From Massilibacteroides vaginae (GTDB lineage: Bacteria > Bacteroidota > Bacteroidia > Bacteroidales > Tannerellaceae), in NCBI RefSeq assembly GCF_900178525.1, contig NZ_FXDJ01000009.1:310001-374000 (forward strand): 64,000 nt of DNA, read 5' to 3'. The notes beneath the pieces are model-generated. The model did not search any database. It saw nothing but the letters and a program-made list of their open reading frames with translations, and had not been told where the DNA came from. Positions 51,218 to 59,536 of the stretch are shown in pieces (position 1 is the first letter of the stretch; every line of letters starts with the position of its first letter). The translations under genes were made by a program, and so were the position numbers.

Positions 51218-51883
51218 CTATATATCCAGTAACATTTTAGCGTATAACAGATCAGTCGCTGTTGTTATCTTAATGTTTTCACGATTACCTTCCACTAAAC
51301 AGATTCGTCCTCCGGCAGCTTCTACAACTGAAGCGTCATCGGTAAACGTATCCACGTAAGGTTGCTTGTAAGCCGAATGTAAAAGCGCAGACACAAACAC
51401 TTGCGGAGTCTGCACTGCGCAATAAGAATTCCTATCCACCGGAAAACTATTCTCTCCTTCCCGCTTACGGATAGAATCAACAAGAGGTACAACCGGTATG
51501 GCAGCACCTGAGGTAGCCGCTTCTGCAAAACAGGCCGATATGATTTCGGGCGTAACAAAAGGACGTACACCATCATGCACCGCGATCAAACCGGGTTCAT
51601 GTATCTCCTTTAGTCCGTTCAACACAGAATGAAAACGGGTTTCTCCCCCAGTTACTACCCGATGAGGGACTGTAAAGTTTAATTCCGCGCACAACATCCT
51701 CCAATAGGCTTGATGCGATTCGGGCAATACCAACAACAATTCAACGGTGGCATCCCATGAATAAAACACATTCAGCGTATGCATCAACAAAGGCTTATCT
51801 TTTAGTGGGATAAACTGCTTAGGGAGGTCGGCGCCCATTCTAAGCCCTTTGCCACCGGCAACAATCAGCACATATTTTTTCAT
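51218..51883 (-). CDS. ispD: 2-C-methyl-D-erythritol 4-phosphate cytidylyltransferase
   Basis: A 221-aa nucleotidyltransferase of the MEP isoprenoid pathway. CTP-binding loop IVAGGKGLRMGADLPKQF; also VAVHDGVRPFVTPEI and AVQTPQVF, DTFTDDASVVE. The ATG at 51883 overlaps the stop of xseB (TAATG), giving translational coupling; a longer start at 51946 would sit in xseB. Confidence 0.95.
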   Translation of the reverse strand: MKKYVLIVAGGKGLRMGADLPKQFIPLKDKPLLMHTLNVFYSWDATVELLLVLPESHQAYWRMLCAELNFTVPHRVVTGGETRFHSVLNGLKEIHEPGLIAVHDGVRPFVTPEIISACFAEAATSGAAIPVVPLVDSIRKREGENSFPVDRNSYCAVQTPQVFVSALLHSAYKQPYVDTFTDDASVVEAAGGRICLVEGNRENIKITTATDLLYAKMLLDI

Positions 51884-52080
51884 TACTCCAGCTCTTCCAG
51901 TATCTTTTTCACCTCTTCGTCCACTTTGAAAAGTTTTTCTTTGCAAAGTTTTATCAATCGGGCAGCCTCTTTTACGCGTTCGGCAAGAAGATCTACATCC
52001 AGCTCTCCTCTTTCTATATCGGCAACGATTTCACGTAATTTAGCAACTGCCTCATTATACGTTTCATTTCCTTTTCCCAT
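51883..52080 (-). CDS. xseB: Exodeoxyribonuclease VII small subunit
   Basis: A 65-aa helical protein with the family pattern ETYNEAVAKLREIVADIERG, ELDVDLLAERVKEAARLIKL and a coiled-coil end. It binds XseA to make a single-strand exonuclease. It lies between xseA (8 bp upstream) and ispD (1-bp overlap). Confidence 0.94.
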   Translation of the reverse strand: MGKGNETYNEAVAKLREIVADIERGELDVDLLAERVKEAARLIKLCKEKLFKVDEEVKKILEELE

Positions 52081-52088
52081 ATATTGTT

Positions 52089-53366
52089 TTATTTTTTATT
52101 TATCGTAGTAACCACTCCCTCTACTTCGCCATCGGCAAAGCGAGTAACAATTGTTTCGCCCGGAGCAAAGGCCGATGCGGATTTAAGTATTTTCCCCTCT
52201 TTCAACGTCAGCGTATATCCCCGTTTGAGAATATAATCGGGAGAAGCCATTGTAACAAACTGCTCCGTCAATTGCAAAAACTTTTTATTTTCCGCCAAAT
52301 GCTCGTCTGCCAATCGCTGAATCTTTCTGAAACGGTCATTGGTCGCTGTTTTATGAGTTGCCAGAATATTCAATGCCATAACAGGCAATCTGGAAAACAA
52401 AAGCTGCATCAACGTTTTTTGTTCTGCAAGTTTCTTATCAGTACTATAGATCAATCGATCTTCCAAATCGCTCACTTCATCAGCGGCAAGCTTCATTTGT
52501 CCGATAAGAAATTCGGCCACGGCAGTAGGTGTTTTCATACGAGTATGCGCTACCATATCCAACACCGTTTCGTCGCGCTCATGTCCGATACCCGTAATAA
52601 CAGGCAATGGAAATTGGGCGCAATTGGCGGCCAACAAGTAGGAATCAAAACAACTCAGGTCTGAGCTTGCTCCTCCTCCACGGATAATCGCGACCACATC
52701 GAAACAATCCGCATTGGCATAGATACGGTCTAATGCGGAAATAACAGATTCTTCGGTTTTATCGCCCTGCATCAAGGCCGGAAACAGCTTAATATAGAAT
52801 GGAAACCCCGGCTTGTTGTTTGACAGCTGATTAAGAAAATCCTCATAACCGGCAGCAGTGGGCGAAGTAACCACCGCGATACGCCGCGGCAAAACGGGAA
52901 ATTGCAATTCTTTATTTAAGGTAAATATACCATCCGCTTTCAGCTGATTGACAATTTCCATACGCTTGCGGGCCATATCACCCAAAGTATACGTCGGGTC
53001 GATATCATAAACCGTAAGACTAAAGCCATACAACTCATGAAACTCGACGGATACGTTGACCAACACGGTTAGTCCCGACACAAAAGCCTGACCCGTTTCC
53101 TTTTCAAAATAAGGCTTCAACATACCGAATGTTTTCGCCCAGATGGATCCCCGGGCTTTAGCTACGATCTGTCCGGTCTGCTCATTTTTTTCCACAAATT
53201 CCAGATAACAATGCCCTGAGGCATGATTAACCCGTACGTCACTCGTTTCTGCACGCAACCAGTAAGTTTCAGGGAAACTCTTCTGCACCACCAACTTGAG
53301 TTGCAAATTAAGTTCACGCAGCGTAAGAGGCTTACTTTCCGGCTGATTATCTGGATAAGGAAACAT
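52089..53366 (-). CDS. xseA: Exodeoxyribonuclease VII large subunit
   Basis: A 425-aa catalytic subunit. The N-terminal OB fold (LTLRELNLQLKLVVQKSFPE, HCYLEFVEKNEQTG) is followed by the nuclease core (RIAVVTSPTAAGYEDFLNQL, VVAIIRGGGASSDLSCFDS, VITGIGHERDETVLDMVAHT). A coiled-coil part and SPDYILKRGYTLTL, the XseA C-terminal motif, follow. Its 5' end overlaps the subtilase gene by 20 bp. Confidence 0.96.
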   Translation of the reverse strand: MFPYPDNQPESKPLTLRELNLQLKLVVQKSFPETYWLRAETSDVRVNHASGHCYLEFVEKNEQTGQIVAKARGSIWAKTFGMLKPYFEKETGQAFVSGLTVLVNVSVEFHELYGFSLTVYDIDPTYTLGDMARKRMEIVNQLKADGIFTLNKELQFPVLPRRIAVVTSPTAAGYEDFLNQLSNNKPGFPFYIKLFPALMQGDKTEESVISALDRIYANADCFDVVAIIRGGGASSDLSCFDSYLLAANCAQFPLPVITGIGHERDETVLDMVAHTRMKTPTAVAEFLIGQMKLAADEVSDLEDRLIYSTDKKLAEQKTLMQLLFSRLPVMALNILATHKTATNDRFRKIQRLADEHLAENKKFLQLTEQFVTMASPDYILKRGYTLTLKEGKILKSASAFAPGETIVTRFADGEVEGVVTTINKK

Positions 53367-54735
53367 GATTATGTTCTATTTTATAGGCTTTAAACACATC
53401 CGGAATACCATATCCAAGTTCGGCGTCTGGACGTTTATATTGACTGGAAGATTCTCTTAACAGATCGATTATTTCATAATTGCTCAACCAAGGCAGCGCC
53501 TGCCACAGGCAAACACCCAACCCGGCAAGAATCGGTGTGGAAAAAGACGTTCCGTTCGCATATCGTATATCTCCCAAAGGACCAATCACACAGCTACCTG
53601 TTCCCAAAGCCACCACGTCGGGTTTCACACGATAGTCTGACGTAAAACCGATAGAACTGAAAACACTTCTTTTTTTATCCGAGGTAATCGACCCTACAGT
53701 AAGAATGCCCGCAGCATCCGATGGAAAAGTAATTTTACCCCAACTTCCGTTCCCTTCATTTCCGGCACTACAAAACAACAGGATACCTTTTTCAGACGCA
53801 AGTTGCGCCACACGACTTATCAATGCGGTGTTGCCATCCAATGCAGTCTGGCAATAGCCCATTCCTTCCGCATCATACGAAAAATACCCTAAAGAAGAAG
53901 AGATAACATCTACCCCTGCGCTATCTGCAAATTCAACAGCCGCTGCCCAATAATCCTCCTCAACAGGAAATTCGGATCTACTGTCTTCACTCTTTATTAA
54001 CCAATACGACGCTTCGGGCGCGGTTCCGATCATTAATCCGGTTGTATTCGCTGCCATGCAAGACAGCACCTTTGTGCCGTGATCATCACCCACATAAACG
54101 CTCTCTTCGGGCAGAACAAAATTGCGGGTTCCCAAAATATTCAATGATTTAAAAACATCGATTGTATTTACATTCAGAAAGCCGGCATCTATAACAGCAA
54201 CCATCATATTTTTTCCACGGTAACCTTTTTCATGCAGTTTGATTCCGTTCAGCATTTTTATCTGATTATAGGCATAGCCATAAGGTTCGTCCAGCAGTTC
54301 GTCTTTAGCCTCATTCCCTCCGGCCGGCGTTTCCGGAATTTCGCAAACTCCTCCGCCAATTTCGCCTTTCCACACCCATTTCACGGAGTCTACTATTGAT
54401 AATTCTTTCACCTTTTCAACCGCAAGGCTATCCATACATTCTACCACAACCGTGGCCAACCAACGGCTGTGCACCACCGGAACTACTCCGGCAGACACTA
54501 AAGAGTCAATATATAGTTGTGAAACAGGCAGATCAACTTCTGTTACGGCAATATTCCGTTTCAAACGACGGGCAATCGCTTTTTCCGAAAGAAACTCTTC
54601 CGGCCGGTCAACTGAAAACTCGCTTGCACCTTTGTCTTTCAGATAAACCCGAAAACGATACATCTCATCCGCTCCGACTTCAAGTGTTAATAAAGTCAGA
54701 AGCAACAATAATCCCAAACCCCTTATACTACTCAT
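53347..54735 (-). CDS. Exported S8 (subtilisin-like) serine peptidase
   Basis: A 462-aa protein. A signal peptide (about 1-22) and a propeptide-like region precede the catalytic domain. The catalytic triad is visible: Asp in MVAVIDAGFLNV, His in VYVGDDHGTKVLSCMA, Ser in YANGTSFSTPILAGL. The oxyanion Asn is in LLFCSAGNEGNGSWG. The C-terminus ends soon after the domain (FKAYKIEHNHVSLSR), so no type IX sorting domain is present. The 3' end overlaps xseA by 20 bp. Confidence 0.93.
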   Translation of the reverse strand: MSSIRGLGLLLLLTLLTLEVGADEMYRFRVYLKDKGASEFSVDRPEEFLSEKAIARRLKRNIAVTEVDLPVSQLYIDSLVSAGVVPVVHSRWLATVVVECMDSLAVEKVKELSIVDSVKWVWKGEIGGGVCEIPETPAGGNEAKDELLDEPYGYAYNQIKMLNGIKLHEKGYRGKNMMVAVIDAGFLNVNTIDVFKSLNILGTRNFVLPEESVYVGDDHGTKVLSCMAANTTGLMIGTAPEASYWLIKSEDSRSEFPVEEDYWAAAVEFADSAGVDVISSSLGYFSYDAEGMGYCQTALDGNTALISRVAQLASEKGILLFCSAGNEGNGSWGKITFPSDAAGILTVGSITSDKKRSVFSSIGFTSDYRVKPDVVALGTGSCVIGPLGDIRYANGTSFSTPILAGLGVCLWQALPWLSNYEIIDLLRESSSQYKRPDAELGYGIPDVFKAYKIEHNHVSLSR

Positions 54736-54826
54736 CCTACCAGTTTAACTTATATGGTTTTCACGACAAAGATAAACATCCTCCTGAAATGAAACAATTT
54801 AAGAATCTCTTTTGATTTTTATTAGC

Positions 54827-54868
54827 ATAAAAAAACCCGGACTCTCATCAAGCCCGGGTTTTTCTTTT
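54827..54868. terminator. Terminator between subtilase and Lrp-type regulator
   Basis: AAAACCCGG and CCCGGGTTTT form a G/C stem with a 12-base loop and flanking A and T runs. It lies just downstream of the leftward Lrp-type gene. Confidence 0.9.
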
Positions 54869-54887
54869 TAAACAAAAAAGATGCCTT

Positions 54888-55355
54888 TTATTCCGGATTA
54901 ACCACAATAGGTATCTCTCTTTTAACACTCTGGCGTAAAGAGATTAATGTTTCGGTAGCATTTACCCCATCTATTTCCTGGATTTTCGAATTCAACAACT
55001 CCATTAGATGCTCATTATCACGGGCATACAACTTAATCAACAAGGTATATGGGCCTGTAGTAAAATGACATTCCACTACTTCCGGTATTTTTTCAAACTC
55101 TGGAACTACATCTTTATACATAGAACCACGTTCCAATTTCACACCAATATAAGTACATGTGTTATAACCCAATATTTTCGGGTTGATATGATAACCAGAA
55201 CCCGTAATCACATTCATGTCAACCATACGTTGAACACGCTGATGAATAGCGGCTCTCGAAACACCACAATCTTCAGCTACGTCCTTAAACGGGATACGGG
55301 CATTTTTAGATATAATATTTAATATCTGTCGGTCAAGCTTATCTACTTTTTCCAT
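54888..55355 (-). CDS. Lrp/AsnC-family transcription regulator
   Basis: A 155-aa regulator. The N-terminal winged HTH is LDRQILNIISKNARIPFKDV and CGVSRAAIHQRVQRMVDMNV (residues about 5-50). The C-terminal RAM ligand domain includes ECHFTTGPYTLLIKLYARDN. It should respond to an amino acid and act as an octamer or dimer. The ATG at 55355 is used (MEKVDKLDRQ); an upstream in-frame start at 55400 reads through AT-rich leader. Confidence 0.93.
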   Translation of the reverse strand: MEKVDKLDRQILNIISKNARIPFKDVAEDCGVSRAAIHQRVQRMVDMNVITGSGYHINPKILGYNTCTYIGVKLERGSMYKDVVPEFEKIPEVVECHFTTGPYTLLIKLYARDNEHLMELLNSKIQEIDGVNATETLISLRQSVKREIPIVVNPE

Positions 55356-55460
55356 ATAAAGAAAATTACAATTTAATATACTATTGGTTAATAGTATCAA
55401 AAGTATATATAAAATCCAAACTTCACAGCATTGTGTAAGAAAAAAAAGTTAATTAAACGA

Positions 55461-55507
55461 TAAAAGCAGATAAAGCACCCCTTATTCGGCAACTTTATCT
55501 GCTTTTA
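55461..55507. terminator. Bidirectional terminator after the FKBP genes
   Basis: Perfect 15-bp stem TAAAAGCAGATAAAG / CTTTATCTGCTTTTA with a 17-base loop, followed on the minus strand by a T-rich stretch. Ends the FKBP pair. Confidence 0.9.
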
Positions 55508-55538
55508 AAATAGAACGTCCCGTTAGGGATATTCGTTT

Positions 55539-56237
55539 TTATTTTAAAATTTCAAGTAGTTCTACTTCAAACTTCAATGTGCTGTTTGGTTTGATATCGC
55601 CACCTGCACCACGTTCGCCATAAGCCAGATCAGAAGGGATCCAGAATGTATATTTAGAACCAACAGGCATAATCTGAAGTCCTTCAGTCCATCCGGCAAT
55701 TACCTGAGTAACGCCAAATTCAGCAGGTTCACCACGTTCCAAAGAGCTGTCAAATTTTGTTCCGTCCAATAAAGTACCTGTATAATGAACTTTCACACGA
55801 TCTTCGGCAGTTGGCTTCGCGCCTGTACCTTCTACTTCTACTTTATATTGCAATCCGCTTGGAGTAGTGATTACGCCATCTTTTGTTTTATTTTCTTCAA
55901 GGAAAGCAACTCCTTCTTCTTTCGTTTTAGCTGCTTCTTTTGCAGATGCCTCAACGAAATAAGTTTGCAGATAAGCTTGTGCGTCTGCCGGTGACATTTG
56001 TGTTGAATCCCCTTTAATTGCCTGAACAAATCCGGCGATCAATGCATCGATATTAGCTTCACCGCCAGGCAAAGTTTTTAGATTTTCTTTATAGCTTGCT
56101 CCGGTATTAACACCAATAGCATAGCTTGCGCTATCTGCTCCGGTTTTGAGGTTAGCACTCTTTTTAGAGTCGCATGATGTGGCCGAAACGCCCAATGCTA
56201 CAACAGCAGTAGCAATTAATACACTCATTTTTTTCAT
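55539..56237 (-). CDS. FKBP-type peptidyl-prolyl isomerase, lipoprotein
   Basis: A 232-aa FkpA/Mip-like protein. A signal peptide with probable lipobox (GVSATSC, Cys about 22) is followed by an N-terminal helical dimerisation domain (SYAIGVNTGASYKENLKTLP). The C-terminal FKBP domain includes RVKVHYTGTLLDGTKFDSSL, GWTEGLQIMPVGSKYTFWIP and FEVELLEI. It is a periplasm-facing folding helper. It lies 18 bp after a second FKBP gene. Confidence 0.93.
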   Translation of the reverse strand: MKKMSVLIATAVVALGVSATSCDSKKSANLKTGADSASYAIGVNTGASYKENLKTLPGGEANIDALIAGFVQAIKGDSTQMSPADAQAYLQTYFVEASAKEAAKTKEEGVAFLEENKTKDGVITTPSGLQYKVEVEGTGAKPTAEDRVKVHYTGTLLDGTKFDSSLERGEPAEFGVTQVIAGWTEGLQIMPVGSKYTFWIPSDLAYGERGAGGDIKPNSTLKFEVELLEILK

Positions 56238-56255
56238 GTTCTATCTTTATTCTTT

Positions 56256-56843
56256 TTATTTTATAATATCCAATAATTCTACATCGAAGATCAATGTGCT
56301 ATTAGGACCGATCGAGCCACCGGCTCCTTGTTCTCCATAAGCCAGATCAGAAGGAATGAACAGTCTCCATTTCGAACCTACTTCCATTAATTGAAGCGCT
56401 TCAACCCAGCCGCGAATTACTTGCGAAACACCAAAAACAGCAGGTTCGCCACGTTCTACCGAACTATCAAACACTTCGCCGTTAATTAATGTACCATGGT
56501 AATGACACTTCACGCTATCTGTAGCAGTAGGCTTAGCTCCTGTTCCTTTTGTTAATATCTGATATTGTAATCCACTGGGCAGTGCTACAACTCCAGCTCT
56601 TCCTTTGTTAATTGTTAAAAATTCCTCTCCGGCCTTTTTATTGATTTCCAAACTCTCTTGTTGAAGTTTCACAAAAAAATCATTGATAACTTGTTTCGCT
56701 TCATCGTAACTGATTTCAGGTTTTTCATCCGATAAAATGTGTTTCAAACCTCTTACAAAATCTTCTACATTTAATTCTTTAATGCCGGAGTTTTGGAAAT
56801 TATTCCCAATACTTAAGCCAAGAGCATAACTTACTTTATCCAT
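56256..56843 (-). CDS. FKBP-type peptidyl-prolyl isomerase without signal peptide
   Basis: A 195-aa paralogue of the downstream lipoprotein: VSYALGLSIGNNFQNSGIKE, SVKCHYHGTLINGEVFDSSV, VIRGWVEALQLMEVGSKWRL and IFDVELLDIIK. It starts at the ATG at 56843 with no signal peptide or lipobox, so it should work in the cytoplasm. The pair is a tandem duplication with split locations. A -7 box lies 28 bp upstream. Confidence 0.92.
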   Translation of the reverse strand: MDKVSYALGLSIGNNFQNSGIKELNVEDFVRGLKHILSDEKPEISYDEAKQVINDFFVKLQQESLEINKKAGEEFLTINKGRAGVVALPSGLQYQILTKGTGAKPTATDSVKCHYHGTLINGEVFDSSVERGEPAVFGVSQVIRGWVEALQLMEVGSKWRLFIPSDLAYGEQGAGGSIGPNSTLIFDVELLDIIK

Positions 56844-56870
56844 TTTTATTATCCTACTAATTATAAGCCA

Positions 56871-56878
56871 CAAAAGTA
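56871..56878 (-). promoter_or_regulatory. -7 element of the FKBP operon promoter
   Basis: TACTTTTG on the minus strand, with a TTG 23 bp upstream. It fits the Bacteroidetes promoter type. Confidence 0.5.
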
Positions 56879-57013
56879 ATGCTTTTAATCACATAACGTT
56901 ACAATTAAGTATTCTTTTTTAGAACTTGGGTTGTTTAATAAATAAAATTTCACGGCTAATAATAAGAAAACGTGTCCTTTGTTATTTCATTTATATCCTT
57001 TCCTTTTTCACAT

Positions 57014-57133
57014 ATAACCTTTATTTTTCTTTTTCCACAGTTGTCGTCATGTTTTTCTATATCTGTGGTAAAGTTTTTCCACAACTGTAGAAAGCTTTTT
57101 CTATATATATGGAAAAAGGAAAATAAAGGTTAT
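57014..57133. repeat. 120-bp inverted-repeat structure (dispersed box family)
   Basis: A 24-bp arm, ATAACCTTTATTTTTCTTTT followed by TCCA (57014-57037), pairs with 57110-57133 with one mismatch. Inside, CCACAGTTGT and ACAACTGT, and CCACAG/CTGTGG, give further pairings. TTTTCCACA occurs in both orientations. It occupies most of the 333-bp gap between the FKBP operon and the fucosidase stop. Confidence 0.88.
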
Positions 57134-57176
57134 AAAAGTTATTTGGTTCTAATCATTTTCCTCACGGAAAGTATGT

Positions 57177-58481
57177 TCAGAAAGTCAGTTCCACAACACA
57201 ATCGATTTCCGCAGGAACCGCGCCAAGCTTTAAAACCAATCCGTCTTTATCTTGTGTAAATTTAACGGCTGTTTTGTCCTTAAACAAAACCGCTTTTTTT
57301 ATTTTTTTATCGGCTAAAGGGATAAACAACGCATTATCTTTCAGGTTCAGGATGTGAACATAGAGCTTATTTCCCTTCATTGTTGTTACACCCCAATCTC
57401 TTGGTGATACCAAACCTCCTCGCGTACCATAAATAGATTCACCGTAAACGTTCATCCACGCTCCTACTTCTTTTAACCGTTCGATGGCCACAGCCGGAAT
57501 TCTACCATCGGGTTGTGGGCCTACGTTCATTAATAGATTGGCGTTTTTGCCGGCCGCTTTTACTAAGTAATGAATCAAATCCTTGGTAGACTTATAGTTT
57601 TGATCGGTCATTTTATACCCCCACATGCCATTCATGGTTTCGCAGGTTTCCAACGGAAGAGCACTAATTCCGGATTCGCCCGAATATCCGGCTTTGTTCT
57701 CGCCCGGAAGGTCGCGTTCAAAGATTTGAATATCTTCGCCATCAAAGGGAACCACATGATGATTATTGCCGATCAGACAGGCGGGCTGAAGCTTGTGTAT
57801 CAATTTATACTGTTCGGGAAGTTCCCAGTCGAACCCCGGATTTTGATCCTGATCCCAAAGTCCGTCAAACCAGATCGCGCCCACAGGGCCATAATTGGTT
57901 AGCAGTTCGGTCAGCTGGTTGTTCATAAACTGATAGTAGGTTTTCCACTCTCCGGTTGTAGTCCGCTCGGTGCCCAGTCCGGTTCTTCCACGCGGCGCAT
58001 AATCATCCCGATACCAATCAATATGAGAATAATAAAAATGGAGTTTGATTCCTTGTTTATGGCATTCGTCGGCCAACTCTTTCATCACATCACGTTTAAA
58101 AGGAGTTGCCTTTACTATATTATAATCCGAATATTTCGTGTCGAACATCGAAAAACCATCGTGATGCCGACTGGTGAAGCAAATATATTTAGCTCCGGAA
58201 GCCTTAATGGCAGCTACCCATTCTTTGGCATCAAATCCGGCAGGATAAAAACCTCCGGCTTGTTTTGCGTATTCCGCGAAATTCAAATTTTTATTATGCA
58301 TAACCCATTCTCCATCAGCCATCATGCTGTAAAGCCCCCAATGAATGAAGATTCCGAATTTATTATCCCTGAATGTTTCTCTTGCCTTCAGATTTTCTTC
58401 GGCAGGTTGATACTCAGACTGTGCAAAGGTTGGCAACAAACAAATCATGCCGGCCAACATACTCCATATAAAACGTTTCAT
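57177..58481 (-). CDS. Alpha-L-fucosidase (GH29), exported
   Basis: A 434-aa enzyme. The signal peptide MKRFIWSMLAGMICLLPTFA is followed by the GH29 barrel: FGIFIHWGLYSMMADGEWVM, YICFTSRHHDGFSMFDTKYS and the nucleophile Asp (about 205) in VGAIWFDGLWDQD. A short C-terminal beta domain ends AEIDCVVELTF. It would release fucose from host glycans. The ATG at 58481 is used. No SusC/SusD neighbours are present, so it is a stand-alone hydrolase here. Confidence 0.94.
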   Translation of the reverse strand: MKRFIWSMLAGMICLLPTFAQSEYQPAEENLKARETFRDNKFGIFIHWGLYSMMADGEWVMHNKNLNFAEYAKQAGGFYPAGFDAKEWVAAIKASGAKYICFTSRHHDGFSMFDTKYSDYNIVKATPFKRDVMKELADECHKQGIKLHFYYSHIDWYRDDYAPRGRTGLGTERTTTGEWKTYYQFMNNQLTELLTNYGPVGAIWFDGLWDQDQNPGFDWELPEQYKLIHKLQPACLIGNNHHVVPFDGEDIQIFERDLPGENKAGYSGESGISALPLETCETMNGMWGYKMTDQNYKSTKDLIHYLVKAAGKNANLLMNVGPQPDGRIPAVAIERLKEVGAWMNVYGESIYGTRGGLVSPRDWGVTTMKGNKLYVHILNLKDNALFIPLADKKIKKAVLFKDKTAVKFTQDKDGLVLKLGAVPAEIDCVVELTF

Positions 58482-58487
58482 AGGCAA

Positions 58488-58932
58488 TAGTTTAGAATTT
58501 ATTATATAAAGGTAAACAGTATTCAGATGCCTTTTAGTTCACATTCAAACTAAAATTATTTTCACGAAAGAGATAATACGGATTAAAAAAACCACTATCT
58601 TTACCGCGAATATTATTCAAGAGCTTTGATGAAGAAAGTGAAAATAACAAAATTCCATGCTCACGACCTGGTTAATAAAAAAAGCAGGCGTATTATACAT
58701 GGACCTACTTTTACTGAAGATTAGATCATACTCCTCCCTTTTAGTTAGAGGAATGTAGGTAATGTATGTCTGCTTCACACAAAAATGAGGTATGTCATAT
58801 TCATTCCTTCACAGTCACTCTATATTTCTTATTTAATAATTATTTATTTACACCATATTTATTCTCACACAGAATTGATATTGTAAGTGCGCATGCATGG
58901 TGTACACAAACGTGTATAAATGTGTCTAAATC
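58488..58932. other. Gene-free divergent interval before the Na+ module
   Basis: No gene supported. A TACCTTTA-like -7 box for the fucosidase lies at 58506-58513 (minus). Just before the NqrD/RnfE-like ATG lie short palindromes (ATGCAT, GTGTACAC, ACGT core), possibly operator sites. Confidence 0.45.
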
Positions 58933-59523
58933 ATGAGTAATCTCAGAATATTATTAAACGGAATCATTAAAGAAAATCCAATATTTGTTTTACTGTTGGG
59001 TATGTGCCCCACTTTGGGAACCACAACATCCGCAATAAATGGTTTAGCTATGGGAGTAGCGACCACTTTCGTTATTATTTGCTCAAATTTCACAATTTCG
59101 GCCCTTAAAAATTTGATTCCGGACCAGGTTCGTATTCCCGGTTACATTGTCATTATCGCAACCTTTGTTACAATGCTTCAATTGTGTATGCAGGCATTTT
59201 TGCCTTCGCTATACGCCAGTCTCGGTATATTCATCCCGTTGATTGTTGTAAACTGTATTGTACTTGGACGTGCGGAGTCTTTTGCCGCTAAAAATAAACT
59301 AATCCCTTCAATCTTTGATGGCATCGGCGTAGGATTGGGCTTTACTTTTGCCCTTACCCTTCTCGGAGCATTAAGAGAATTGCTTGGTACAGGCAAACTC
59401 TTAAATTTCAAAGTAATGCCGGAAGAATACGGTTCCCTTATTTTTGTTTTAGCACCGGGTGCATTTATTGCACTGGGCTACTTAATTGCCATTGTAAACA
59501 AAGTAAAAAACATAAAAGCTTAA
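58933..59523 (+). CDS. NqrD/RnfE-like membrane subunit
   Basis: A 196-aa protein with six membrane segments. It belongs to the NqrDE/RnfAE family: ENPIFVLLLGMCPTLGTTTS and LGIFIPLIVVNCIVLGRAES. The two Cys (Cys25 and Cys108) sit where family members bind the intramembrane [2Fe-2S] cluster shared between subunits. It also has IPDQVRIPGYIVIIATFVTM and GVGLGFTFALTLLGALREL. Similar to both NqrD and RnfE, with RnfE-like LGMCPTLGTTTSA. No other Rnf/Nqr subunits precede it; next is a decarboxylase beta subunit. Confidence 0.85.
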   Translation: MSNLRILLNGIIKENPIFVLLLGMCPTLGTTTSAINGLAMGVATTFVIICSNFTISALKNLIPDQVRIPGYIVIIATFVTMLQLCMQAFLPSLYASLGIFIPLIVVNCIVLGRAESFAAKNKLIPSIFDGIGVGLGFTFALTLLGALRELLGTGKLLNFKVMPEEYGSLIFVLAPGAFIALGYLIAIVNKVKNIKA

Positions 59524-59536
59524 AAGCCACACGAAC

